From the NCBI RefSeq assembly GCF_022647665.1, contig NZ_CP071872.1, positions 1,984,001-2,048,000 of the forward strand: 64,000 nucleotides of DNA, written 5' to 3'. Each line of letters begins with the position of its first letter. Within the stretch, counting starts at the first letter, position 1. A model generated the notes under the pieces. The model ran no database searches. It had not been told where the DNA came from and saw nothing but the letters and a program-made list of their open reading frames with translations. Source of the DNA: Streptomyces formicae. Lineage in GTDB: Bacteria > Actinomycetota > Actinomycetes > Streptomycetales > Streptomycetaceae. Of the stretch, positions 29,079-37,825 are shown one piece after another. Position numbers and translations under genes: made by a program.

Positions 29079-31238
29079 ATGAATGGCGAGGCCCCCAACC
29101 CTGGTGCTCCCAGCCGAAGGCGTGGCCGCCCCAGGATCGACATCCGTCGGCTGGGCCGGGCCGCACTGCTCGGCCCCGGGACACGGGACCGGCTGCCCGA
29201 CGCGATCAGCCATGTCGCGGAGGCGCACCGCGCCCACCACCCCGACGCCGATCTCGCCATCCTGCGCAAGGCGTACGTCCTCGCCGAGTCCTCGCACCGA
29301 GGCCAGTTCCGCAAGAGCGGCGAGCCGTACATCACCCACCCCCTCGCCGTGACCCTGATCCTCGCCGAACTGGGCGCCGAGACCACGACCTTGACCGCCT
29401 CCCTGCTCCACGACACCGTCGAGGACACCGAGGTGACGCTCGATCAGGTCCGCACGGAATTCGGCGACGAGGTCTGCTACCTCGTCGACGGCGTCACCAA
29501 GCTGGAGAAGGTCGACTACGGCGCTGCGGCCGAGCCCGAGACCTTCCGCAAGATGCTCGTCGCCACCGGAAACGACGTCCGGGTCATGTCGATCAAACTC
29601 GCCGACCGGCTCCACAACATGCGCACGCTCGGCGTGATGCGCCCCGAGAAACAGACCCGTATCGCCAAGGTGACCAGGGACGTCCTGATCCCGCTCGCCG
29701 AACGCCTGGGCGTACAGGCGCTCAAGACCGAGCTGGAGGACCTCGTCTTCGCGATCCTCCACCCCGAGGAGTACGAACGCACGCGCGCCCTCATCGCGGA
29801 GAACGCCGACGCGGCGGACGCGCTCGCCGCCATCGCCGAGAACGTACGGACCGTGCTGCGCGAGGCCGGCATCCCGGCCGAAGTCCTCGTCCGGCCCCGC
29901 CACTTCGTCTCCGTGCACCGCGTCCGGCTCAAGCGCGGCAAGCTCAGGGGCACGGACTTCGGGCGGCTGCTCGTCCTCGTCGGCGAGGACGCCGACTGCT
30001 ACGCGGTCCTCGGCGAACTCCACACCTGTTTCACCCCGTTGATCTCCGAGTTCAAGGACTTCATCGCGGCACCCAAGTTCAACCTCTACCAGTCGCTGCA
30101 CACCGCGGTCGCCGCGGCAGACGGCGCCGTCGCCGAAGTCCTCATCCGTACCGAGCAGATGCACAAGGTCGCCGAGGCGGGCGTCATCGCCCTCGGATAC
30201 CCGTACGCGACGGCGGAAGGCCCCGAGGCGGAACCGGCCGGGCGGGGCGAGGGCGGACGCAGCGAGGTCGGGCGCGGCGAGGGCGGCCGAGGCGACGGTG
30301 AGCGGGGTGACGGCGAGCGTGTCGACCCGACCCGCCCCGGCTGGCTGTCGCGGCTGCTGGAATGGCAGGAGTCCGCGCCCGACCCCGACACCTTCTGGTC
30401 GTCCCTGCGCGCCGAGCTCGCAGAGGACCGCGAGATCACCGTCTTCCGCGCGGACGGAGGCACGCTGGGACTGCCCGCCGGCGCGAGCTGCGTGGACGCC
30501 GCGTACGCGCAGTACGGCGAGTCGGCCCACGCCTGCATCGGGGCCCGCGTCAACGGCCGGCTCGCCGCGCTCAGTACCCAGCTCGTCGACGGCGACACGG
30601 TCCAGTTGCTGCTCGCCCAGGACGGCGCCTCCGGGCCGTCCCCCGACTGGCTCGACCACGCCCGTACGCCCGCTGCCCGGATCGCCATCGGCCGCTGGCT
30701 GGCCCAGCACCCGGAAGGCGCCAAGCCGCCCGCCGCCGCACCCCGCGCACCCATGGCCGCAGCCGCCACCGCGGGCCGTCGCGCCGCCCCCAACGCCGTC
30801 ACCGATCTGCCCGGAGCGAGCGTGCGGCTCGCCGGCTGTTGCACGCCGGTGCCCCCCGACGCGGTCACCGCCTTCGCGGTCCGCGGCGGCGCCGTCACCG
30901 TGCACCGCGAGCAGTGCCCCGCCGTCACCCGGATGCGGGCGCTGGGGCGGGAGCCCCTGGGGGTGCGCTGGGGCGACGCGTCCGAGTGCCGGGTCACGCT
31001 CGTCGCGGAGTCCTTCGGCCGCCCGGGGCTGCTCGCCGATCTCACCGAAGTCATCGCGACGGCGGGCGCGGCGATCGTCTCCGCCATCGTCGAACCGCCG
31101 AGCGAGCAGCGCGTACGCCACACCTACACGCTCCAGCTCCCGGACGCGGCCGGGCTTCCGGTGCTGATGCGGGCGATGCGGGACGTCGCAGGGGTGTACG
31201 ACGTGAGCCGCGCGCAGCATCCGACAGCGACGATCTGA
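29079..31238 (+). CDS. rshA: RelA/SpoT homologue RshA, hydrolase-type (p)ppGpp enzyme
   Basis: 719-residue long RSH protein, the second one of Streptomyces besides RelA. HD hydrolase domain is intact: HRGQ at 73, HP at 87, HDTVEDT at 111-117, LADRLHNM at 175-181. The synthetase domain (about 265-380) keeps FKDFIAAPKFNLYQSLHTAV and EVLIRTEQMH but the DLxGxRV segment is replaced by GRLLVLVGED, so synthesis is doubtful. A Gly/Arg/Glu-rich linker (383-420) precedes TGS (about 451-512), then a Cys-containing region and a C-terminal ACT domain. ATG 29079 follows GGAGG. Confidence 0.92.
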   Translation: MNGEAPNPGAPSRRRGRPRIDIRRLGRAALLGPGTRDRLPDAISHVAEAHRAHHPDADLAILRKAYVLAESSHRGQFRKSGEPYITHPLAVTLILAELGAETTTLTASLLHDTVEDTEVTLDQVRTEFGDEVCYLVDGVTKLEKVDYGAAAEPETFRKMLVATGNDVRVMSIKLADRLHNMRTLGVMRPEKQTRIAKVTRDVLIPLAERLGVQALKTELEDLVFAILHPEEYERTRALIAENADAADALAAIAENVRTVLREAGIPAEVLVRPRHFVSVHRVRLKRGKLRGTDFGRLLVLVGEDADCYAVLGELHTCFTPLISEFKDFIAAPKFNLYQSLHTAVAAADGAVAEVLIRTEQMHKVAEAGVIALGYPYATAEGPEAEPAGRGEGGRSEVGRGEGGRGDGERGDGERVDPTRPGWLSRLLEWQESAPDPDTFWSSLRAELAEDREITVFRADGGTLGLPAGASCVDAAYAQYGESAHACIGARVNGRLAALSTQLVDGDTVQLLLAQDGASGPSPDWLDHARTPAARIAIGRWLAQHPEGAKPPAAAPRAPMAAAATAGRRAAPNAVTDLPGASVRLAGCCTPVPPDAVTAFAVRGGAVTVHREQCPAVTRMRALGREPLGVRWGDASECRVTLVAESFGRPGLLADLTEVIATAGAAIVSAIVEPPSEQRVRHTYTLQLPDAAGLPVLMRAMRDVAGVYDVSRAQHPTATI

Positions 31239-31367
31239 ACCGGGGCCGTCTCGTCCGTACGCCCGGCCGGTCGGGACGGGGCCGAGCCCGGCACCCCACG
31301 GAGCCGATCGGGTGGGCACGGAGCGCGCCGTCGCCGCGGGCGATCATCGTACTGGTAGCGGTGAGGA

Positions 31368-32855
31368 ATGCTCCTCACTTCACGACGCCTGCGGGGCGCA
31401 CTGCTCGCCGCCGCCTCGGTCACCCTGGTCGCCGCCGCCCTGCCCGCGGCCGAGTCCGCCCCCGAGGCGCTCGGCATCGGAGATCCGCTCTTCCCGCACC
31501 TGGGCAATCCCGGGTACGACGTCCTCACGTACGACATCGCCTTCACCTACGGCGGATCGAACTCCAAGCCCCTGGACGCCATCACCAAGATCGACGCACG
31601 GGCGACCGACCGCCTGGAAAGGATCAACCTCGACTTCTCCCGCGGCACCGTGCGGAGCGTGCAGGTGAACGGGCAGAGCGCCGGATTCGAGACCGTCGGC
31701 GAGGATCTGGTGATCACGCCCGCACGTGCCGTCGAATCCGGCCAGGCCCTGGCGATCACCGTCACTCACACGAGCGCCCCGATCGGCAAGGGAGACGGCG
31801 GCTGGGTGCGTACCGCGGACGGGCTGGCCATGGTCAACCAGGCCGATGCCGCCCACCGGGTCTTCCCCTGCAACGACCACCCCGCCGACAAGGCCTATTT
31901 CACGTTCCGGATCACGGCACCCGCCCGGCTGACCGCCGTCGCCAACGGACTGCCGCTGGCGAAGGCGCAGGCCGGACCCACGGCGACCTGGCTCTACCGC
32001 ACCCGGCACCCCATGGCGACCGAGCTGGCCCAGGTCAGCATCGGCACGTCGGCCGTCGTCCACCGCAGCGGTCCGGGCGGACTGCCGGTGCGGGACGTCG
32101 TCCCCGAGGCCGACCGTGCCGTCCTCGAACCCTGGCTCAAGAAGACGCCCGGGCAGATCGAGTGGATGGAGAGCAAGGTCGGCCGCTATCCGTTCGAGAC
32201 GTACGGCGCGCTGGTCGTCGCGGCCACCACGGGCTTCGAACTGGAGACGCAGACGCTCTCGCTCTTCGAGCGGTCGATGTTCACCCGCCCCGAGATCCCC
32301 GAGTGGTACGTCGACTCGATCATGGTCCATGAGCTCGCCCACCAGTGGTTCGGGAACAGCGTCACACCCCGCCGCTGGGCGGATCTCTGGTTCAACGAAG
32401 GGCACGCCAGCTGGTACGAGGCGCTGTACGCGGAGGAGCACGCGCAGCAGTCGCTGGAGGAGCGCATGCATGAGGCGTACGCGCGGTCGGACTCCTGGCG
32501 GTCCGCCGGCGGTCCGCCCGCGGCCCCGAAGCCGTCGCCGCCCGGTGAGCAGATCGGGCTGTTCCGGCCCATCGTGTACGACGGCAGCGCGCTGGTGCTC
32601 TACGCGCTGCGACAGGAGATCGGCAAGGACGCGTTCGAGCGGCTGGAGCGGCTGTGGGTGGCCGAGCACCGGGACGACACGGCGACGACGGCGGACTTCA
32701 CCGCCCTGGCGTCGAGGGTCACGGGCCGCGATCTGTCGGCGTTCTTCAAGGCGTGGCTGTACGGCGAGAAGACGCCGGCGATGCCCGGGCACGCGGACTG
32801 GCGCAGTGCGGCCCCGAAGCCACGGGCGGCGGTCCGGGGCGGTGTCCGGCCGTGA
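31368..32855 (+). CDS. Secreted M1-family metallopeptidase
   Basis: 495-residue zinc aminopeptidase-like protein. N-terminal signal peptide (MLLTSRRLRGALLAAASVTL, then VAAALPAAESA). M1 N-terminal beta domain, then the zinc site HELAHQWFG followed 18 residues later by the third ligand in NEGHASWYE. The usual GxMEN is replaced by TTGFELETQ, as in the Streptomyces short M1 group. The C-terminal HEAT-like domain of large M1 enzymes is missing. ATG 31368 follows GTGAGGA. Confidence 0.9.
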   Translation: MLLTSRRLRGALLAAASVTLVAAALPAAESAPEALGIGDPLFPHLGNPGYDVLTYDIAFTYGGSNSKPLDAITKIDARATDRLERINLDFSRGTVRSVQVNGQSAGFETVGEDLVITPARAVESGQALAITVTHTSAPIGKGDGGWVRTADGLAMVNQADAAHRVFPCNDHPADKAYFTFRITAPARLTAVANGLPLAKAQAGPTATWLYRTRHPMATELAQVSIGTSAVVHRSGPGGLPVRDVVPEADRAVLEPWLKKTPGQIEWMESKVGRYPFETYGALVVAATTGFELETQTLSLFERSMFTRPEIPEWYVDSIMVHELAHQWFGNSVTPRRWADLWFNEGHASWYEALYAEEHAQQSLEERMHEAYARSDSWRSAGGPPAAPKPSPPGEQIGLFRPIVYDGSALVLYALRQEIGKDAFERLERLWVAEHRDDTATTADFTALASRVTGRDLSAFFKAWLYGEKTPAMPGHADWRSAAPKPRAAVRGGVRP

Positions 32856-32860
32856 GCCGC

Positions 32861-32910
32861 GACGAGCCGCGACGAGCCGCGACGAGCCGCGACGAGCCGC
32901 GACGAGCCGC
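32861..32910. repeat. GACGAGCCGC decamer repeat
   Basis: Five perfect 10-bp copies, with degenerate copies extending from 32851 to about 32970, starting at the stop codon of the M1 peptidase gene. The period equals one DNA helical turn. This fills the first third of the 308-base gap before hflX. Confidence 0.9.
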
Positions 32911-33000
32911 GTTGGGCCGCGACGAGGTGCGATAAGCCGCGACGAGCGGATGAGCCGCGATGAGCCGTGACGACCCGTAAACCGGGATGACGGCCGCGGT

Positions 33001-33034
33001 GGCACCGTGCGACCATCGACACGTCGACGGTGCC
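33001..33034 (+). terminator. Terminator-like hairpin after the M1 gene
   Basis: GGCACCGT pairs with ACGGTGCC, continued by CGAC/GTCG after a bulged G. The remaining bases to the hflX start hold only a CGTACCG duplication and the ribosome site AAGGAT. Confidence 0.55.
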
Positions 33035-33163
33035 GCCCGGGCCGTGGCCGCGGCCGCCCGGACCCCTTCCGGGCGAGGCTCCGGGAATCTTTCCGGGTCG
33101 TCACGCGTTGTGACCGGCGTACCGTACGTTCCGTACCGTGTTTCTCATCGACGTAAGGATCCA

Positions 33164-34657
33164 ATGACCTCCTCTTCATCCCCTTCCCAGCGCGCACAGA
33201 GCTTCGCGGACACCAACCGCACGGAGAGCCTCCGGGCCGATGCCCTGATGGAAGAGGACGTCGCCTGGAGCCACGAGATCGACGGAGACCGGGACGGTGA
33301 GCAGTTCGACCGCTCCGAGCGTGCGGCGCTGCGACGTGTGGCCGGCCTCTCCACCGAGCTCGAGGACGTCACCGAGGTCGAGTACCGGCAGCTGCGACTG
33401 GAGCGCGTGGTGCTCGTCGGCGTGTGGACCTCCGGGACCGTGCAGGACGCGGAGAACTCCCTCGCGGAGCTCGCCGCGCTCGCCGAGACGGCCGGTGCGC
33501 TCGTGCTCGACGGAGTCATCCAGCGCCGCGACAAGCCGGACCCGGCGACGTACATCGGCTCGGGCAAGGCGACCGAGCTGCGTGACATCGTGCTGGAGTC
33601 CGGAGCCGACACCGTGGTCTGCGACGGTGAGCTGAGCCCCGGCCAGCTGATCCACCTCGAGGACGTCGTCAAGGTCAAGGTCGTCGACCGCACCGCCCTG
33701 ATCCTCGACATCTTCGCCCAGCACGCCAAGTCCCGTGAGGGCAAGGCGCAGGTGGCGCTGGCACAGATGCAGTACATGCTGCCCCGGCTGCGGGGCTGGG
33801 GCCAGTCGCTGTCCCGGCAGATGGGTGGCGGCGGCAGTGGCGGCATGGCCACCCGAGGCCCCGGTGAGACCAAGATCGAGACGGACCGGCGCCGGATCCG
33901 CGAGAAGATGGCGAAGATGCGCCGGGAGATCGCGGAGATGAAGACGGGCCGCGAGATCAAGCGGCAGGAGCGCCGGCGGCACAAGGTCCCGTCGGTCGCC
34001 ATCGCCGGGTACACCAACGCGGGCAAGTCCTCGCTGCTCAACCGTCTGACCGGCGCCGGAGTCCTGGTGGAGAACGCGCTGTTCGCCACCCTGGACCCCA
34101 CCGTGCGCCGGGCCGAGACCCCGAGCGGCAGGCTGTACACACTGGCGGACACCGTCGGATTCGTCCGCCATCTGCCGCACCACCTGGTCGAGGCGTTCCG
34201 CTCCACCATGGAGGAGGTCGGCGAGTCCGATCTGATCCTGCATGTCGTGGACGGCTCGCACCCGGCCCCCGAGGAGCAGCTCGCCGCCGTGCGCGAGGTG
34301 ATCCGCGATGTCGGCGCGGTGGACGTGCCCGAGATCGTCGTGATCAACAAGGCGGACGCGGCCGATCCGCTGGTGCTCCAGCGGCTGTTGCGGATCGAGC
34401 GGCACGCCATCGCCGTCTCCGCCCGTACGGGCAGCGGTATCGGCGAGCTGCTCGCGCTGATCGACGCCGAACTGCCGCGGCCCGAGGTCGAGATCGAGGC
34501 CCTCGTGCCCTACACGCGGGGGGCGCTGGTCTCGCGGGTGCACGCGGAAGGCGAGGTGCTCTCCGAGGAGCACACCTCCGATGGCACGCTGCTCAAGGCA
34601 CGTGTCCACGAGGAACTCGCCGCGGCCCTCGGTCCGTACGTGCCGGCGACGCGCTGA
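33164..34657 (+). CDS. hflX: GTPase HflX
   Basis: 497-residue ribosome-splitting GTPase. N-terminal HflX domain (ERVVLVGVWTSG, YIGSGKATEL), Gly-rich GGGGSGGMATRGPGETK typical of the family, coiled coil (RRRIREKMAKMRREIAEMK), G domain with G1 GYTNAGKSSL at 282-291, G3 DTVGF, G4 NKAD. C-terminal small domain follows. An N-terminal 75-residue extension is common in actinobacteria. ATG 33164 follows AAGGAT. HflX rescues stalled ribosomes under heat or antibiotic stress. Confidence 0.95.
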   Translation: MTSSSSPSQRAQSFADTNRTESLRADALMEEDVAWSHEIDGDRDGEQFDRSERAALRRVAGLSTELEDVTEVEYRQLRLERVVLVGVWTSGTVQDAENSLAELAALAETAGALVLDGVIQRRDKPDPATYIGSGKATELRDIVLESGADTVVCDGELSPGQLIHLEDVVKVKVVDRTALILDIFAQHAKSREGKAQVALAQMQYMLPRLRGWGQSLSRQMGGGGSGGMATRGPGETKIETDRRRIREKMAKMRREIAEMKTGREIKRQERRRHKVPSVAIAGYTNAGKSSLLNRLTGAGVLVENALFATLDPTVRRAETPSGRLYTLADTVGFVRHLPHHLVEAFRSTMEEVGESDLILHVVDGSHPAPEEQLAAVREVIRDVGAVDVPEIVVINKADAADPLVLQRLLRIERHAIAVSARTGSGIGELLALIDAELPRPEVEIEALVPYTRGALVSRVHAEGEVLSEEHTSDGTLLKARVHEELAAALGPYVPATR

Positions 34658-34678
34658 CGCGGAGTTCCCCGGAGCAGC

Positions 34679-34718
34679 CCGAAGGCCCGTCCCCTCCACG
34701 CGAGGGGCGGGCCTTCGG
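34679..34718. terminator. Bidirectional terminator, hflX/peptidase
   Basis: CCGAAGGCCCG-T-CCCCTC opposite GAGGGGCGGGCCTTCGG: 17 bp with one bulged T and a 5-base loop. Confidence 0.85.
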
Positions 34719-34741
34719 TCATGTACGGGACGGCTCGGGGC

Positions 34742-35908
34742 CTACTGGGCAGCGAACTTGCCGCTCATCGACGTGTAGATCTCCCGGGCACCCGCGCCGA
34801 GGCGCGGTCCGGCGAGCCAGCCCGCCGTCACCGGGCCGATGGAGGTGTTGGAGACCAGCGCCAGCTTGCCGTTCGGCTGCTCGGCGAACCAGCCGCCGCC
34901 GGAGGAACCGCCGGTCATGGTGCAGCCGATGCGCCACATCGTCGGTGTACCCGGGCTGATGGACAGCCGGCCGGGACGGTCGATGCACTTGTGCATGATC
35001 AGCCCGTCGAACGGCGGCGCCGCCGGATAGCCCCAGGCACCCATCGCGTCGATGTCCTTCGCCTCGGGAGCGTCGAAGTCGACGTCGAGGGCGACACCGA
35101 CCGTCTCCTCCAGCGACTTGGTGCCCTTCTCCGGCCGTACGTGCATCACGGCGTAGTCGTACGGGGCGCCCTCGCCGCCCGTCGGGCCGCCCTGAGTGAT
35201 CCACTCACCAGAGGTCGAGACCCAGTCCGCCCAGTAGACGCCGTACGGGGCGATCTCCTGCGGCTGCGCGTTCTGGAGCTGCGCGGGGGACTTCCCCAGG
35301 TCGTTGTAGGCGGGCACGAAGGCGATGTTGCGGTACCAGCCGCCTTGCGCACCGGCGTGAACACAGTGGCCCGCGGTCCACACGAGGTTGGACCTGCCCG
35401 GGTTGGCAGGGTCCTTGACGACGGTCGCCGAGCAGACCATCGAGCCCTCGGGCGCGTCGAAGAACACCTTGCCGACCGGCGCCGCGTTCTTGTGGTACGG
35501 CTTGTCCTCCGGCTCGGCCTGGACCGGCCTCGGCTCCGGGTCGGTGACGCCCTGGTCTCCCGAGATGTCACCCGCGGCCATCGTCTTCTGCGGAGACTTG
35601 GCCTCCTTCATCCGCTCGGGCTTCCACAGGCCCTCGATCATCGGGTTGACGAAGTCCTTGGCCTCACGCAGCCATGTGTCCTTGTCCCAGTTCTTCCACT
35701 CGCCGTCCTTCCACTTGTCCGGGTCGACTCCGTGCTCCCGGAGCTTGTCGGCCAGGTCCCCGGGGATGGCGGCGCCGCCGGTGTCCCCTGCGGCTGAGGC
35801 TGCGGGCTTGTCGGCCGCGTCGGTCTCGCCCGGGCCGCAGGCCGTGGCCGTCAGTGAGAGGACCGCGGCCAGGCCGGTCGCGGCCAGCAGCGGGCGTATG
35901 GATCGCAT
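34742..35908 (-). CDS. Trypsin-like serine peptidase lipoprotein, paralogue A
   Basis: 388 residues. Lipoprotein signal MRSIRPLLAATGLAAVLSLT with Cys24 (TATAC). A propeptide-like linker carries EWKNWDKDTWLREAKDFVNP. Chymotrypsin-fold catalytic triad: His181 (TAGHCVH), Asp251 (YDYAVM), Ser336 (GGSSGGGW, the SSGG variant of GDSGG). The S1 family (V8/trypsin-like) is the best fit. It should face the outside, anchored to the membrane. Shares about two thirds of its sequence by eye with the gene at 36269-37480. Confidence 0.87.
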   Translation of the reverse strand: MRSIRPLLAATGLAAVLSLTATACGPGETDAADKPAASAAGDTGGAAIPGDLADKLREHGVDPDKWKDGEWKNWDKDTWLREAKDFVNPMIEGLWKPERMKEAKSPQKTMAAGDISGDQGVTDPEPRPVQAEPEDKPYHKNAAPVGKVFFDAPEGSMVCSATVVKDPANPGRSNLVWTAGHCVHAGAQGGWYRNIAFVPAYNDLGKSPAQLQNAQPQEIAPYGVYWADWVSTSGEWITQGGPTGGEGAPYDYAVMHVRPEKGTKSLEETVGVALDVDFDAPEAKDIDAMGAWGYPAAPPFDGLIMHKCIDRPGRLSISPGTPTMWRIGCTMTGGSSGGGWFAEQPNGKLALVSNTSIGPVTAGWLAGPRLGAGAREIYTSMSGKFAAQ

Positions 35909-36115
35909 GGAACGAGTCCCCCTGAAATGAATTGCCGTGAAGATGAACTGCCATGAACGTGTCACGCGCATGGACGTGCGAAAGGGCGGTCCTCCGGTGG
36001 ACCGCCCGTGGTGTGCCCCCACTCTAGGCCCCGGTTGCGGAGGGACATCGGCGCGTGATCTCACCTGCACGGAGTCTCCACGGGTGCCGCCGCGGGCCGG
36101 ACAGGGGGAGCGCGA

Positions 36116-36145
36116 GGGGGCCTCCGGATCACTCCGGAGGCCCCC
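36116..36145 (-). terminator. Terminator downstream of peptidase B
   Basis: GGGGGCCTCCGG pairs perfectly with CCGGAGGCCCCC (12 bp, 6-base loop), 124 bases after the stop of the minus-strand peptidase gene. Confidence 0.75.
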
Positions 36146-36187
36146 GAGGCCCTTGCGAACGCGGGGAGTTGGGCGCCGGGCGGCCGC

Positions 36188-36238
36188 GGGAGCCGGGAGC
36201 CGGGAGCCGGGAGCCGGGAGCCGGGAGCCGGAGCCGGG
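36188..36238. repeat. GGGAGCC tandem repeat
   Basis: Six perfect 7-bp units (36188-36229) plus a partial one, between peptidase B's stop and its terminator. Confidence 0.9.
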
Positions 36239-36268
36239 CGTCAGGCGTCGGGCTGTCGAGCGCGGCGG

Positions 36269-37480
36269 CTACTGGCCCGCGTACTTCTTGCTGACCGCCT
36301 CGTAGATGCCCTTGGCCTCCGTACCGAGCCGAGGGCCGGCCAGCCAGCCCGCCGTCACCGGGCCGATGGAGGTGTTCGACACCAGCGCCGGCTTGCCGTC
36401 CCGGCCCGCCGCCACCCAGCCGCCACCGGAGGAACCACCGGTCATGGTGCAGCCGATGCGGTACATCGTCGGGTCGTTCGCCTTGAGCGACAGCCGGCCC
36501 GGCTGGTCCTCGCACTGGAACATCCGCTCACCGTCGAACGGCGGCGCCGCGGGGTATCCGGTGGCCTTCATGCTCTCGATCTCCGGCACGGCCGGGGCAT
36601 TGAAGTCCACCGGAAGCGCCGAACCGACCGTCTCCTCCAGGGACTTGCCGTTGCCGCCCTTCTCCGGGGTCACATGGATCACCGCGAAGTCGTACGGCGC
36701 GCCCTGGCCGCCGGTCGCGGCGCCCTGGGAGATCCACTGCTCGGACGTCTGCGCCCAGTCGCCCCACCAGACACCGTAGGGAGCGATCTCGTCCTTCGTC
36801 GCACTCTTGCTGGGGGGCTTGGCACCGTTGTTGTACGAGGGCACGAACGCGATGTTGCGGTACCAGCCGCCCTCCTTGCCCGCGTGCACACAATGGCCCG
36901 CGGTCCACACCAGGTTGGACCTGCCGGGGTTCGCCGGGTCCTTGACGACGGTCGCGGAGCAGACCATGGAACCCTTCGGGCCGTCGAAGAACACCTTCCC
37001 GGCCTCGGGGACGCTGTCGTGGTACGGCGCGTCCACCGCCCGGGCCTCGACCGGCTGCGGCGTCGGATCGGTGACCCCGTCGTCACCGGAGATGTCCTCC
37101 TCCTCGACGGGCTTGTCGGGCTGCTCGGCCTCCCGCATCCGGTCCGGGTCCCAGAGGTCCTCGATGATCGGGTTGACGTAGTCCTGCGCCTCACGCAGCC
37201 ACTTGTCCCGGTCCCAGTTCTTCCACTCGCCGTTCCGCCACTTGTCCAGGTCGATCCCGTGCTCCTTGAGCCGGTCCTTGAGATCGTCCGGGATGGTGAT
37301 CTTGCCGTCCGCGGTCGGGACGCTCGGGCTGGGCACGCCACCCGCGTCGTCCTCGCTCGGGCCGCAGGCCGTCGCGGTCAGCGCGAGCGCCGCGGCGACA
37401 GCGGCCGCCGCGAGCACCGGAGTTCTGCGACCGGCGCTCCTCCCACGGCGTGCGGCGAAGGTCGGGCGGTTGAGTCGCAT
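36269..37480 (-). CDS. Trypsin-like serine peptidase lipoprotein, paralogue B
   Basis: 403 residues, tandem paralogue of peptidase A. Arg-rich signal (MRLNRPTFAARRGRSAGRR, twin-Arg-like pairs) with lipobox Cys39 (TATAC). Same linker (EWKNWDRDKWLREAQDYVNP) and triad: TAGHCVH, YDFAVIHV, GGSSGGGW. ATG 37480 follows AGGGGGATC. Each copy has its own ribosome site and a gap of 360 bases separates them, so they may be expressed separately. Divergent from the siderophore operon. Confidence 0.87.
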   Translation of the reverse strand: MRLNRPTFAARRGRSAGRRTPVLAAAAVAAALALTATACGPSEDDAGGVPSPSVPTADGKITIPDDLKDRLKEHGIDLDKWRNGEWKNWDRDKWLREAQDYVNPIIEDLWDPDRMREAEQPDKPVEEEDISGDDGVTDPTPQPVEARAVDAPYHDSVPEAGKVFFDGPKGSMVCSATVVKDPANPGRSNLVWTAGHCVHAGKEGGWYRNIAFVPSYNNGAKPPSKSATKDEIAPYGVWWGDWAQTSEQWISQGAATGGQGAPYDFAVIHVTPEKGGNGKSLEETVGSALPVDFNAPAVPEIESMKATGYPAAPPFDGERMFQCEDQPGRLSLKANDPTMYRIGCTMTGGSSGGGWVAAGRDGKPALVSNTSIGPVTAGWLAGPRLGTEAKGIYEAVSKKYAGQ

Positions 37481-37825
37481 GTCGTGATCCCCCTGGGACT
37501 TCATGAGTTCCGTACTGCTCGGACGAACTGCCGTCGGGCACTGAGAACTGACACCGGATCCGGCATCCGGCCCGCGGATGCTGCCGGTGCCCGAATGCAG
37601 CCCCCCACTATGCCGGTGCCGATGAGGACGGTGCGCGGCAGGGCTCCGGTTCCCGCCGCAAGATCTTCTGGAATGCCCGTGATCCTCCGCTTCCGGCGTC
37701 GTTGGTTCGTACGGGGGACGGAGGGCCGGCGTTCACCCTCAGGGGGCGGGGAGACGAGCGCCGTACCGAGGTGCAACACACGTGGGACACCTGTGACATC
37801 TGTGACAGCGGGAGGACCGAGATCC
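37481..37825. other. Divergent intergenic region, peptidase B / siderophore operon
   Basis: 345 bases with no gene. I looked for the 19-bp iron box (TTAGGTTAGGCTAACCTAA type) used by IdeR/DmdR regulators and see none. The only notable element is a 9-bp near-perfect direct repeat, CTGTGACAT-CTGTGACAG, at 37791-37808, ending just before the GGAGGA ribosome site (37811-37816). Confidence 0.6.

Noticed and set aside
32851..32970. Possible CRISPR array
   Set aside because: Units are 10 bp with no spacers and no cas genes are present; it is a simple tandem repeat.
37481..37825. Iron box for the siderophore operon
   Set aside because: No TTAGG...CCTAA-type 19-bp dyad could be found by eye in this GC-rich region.
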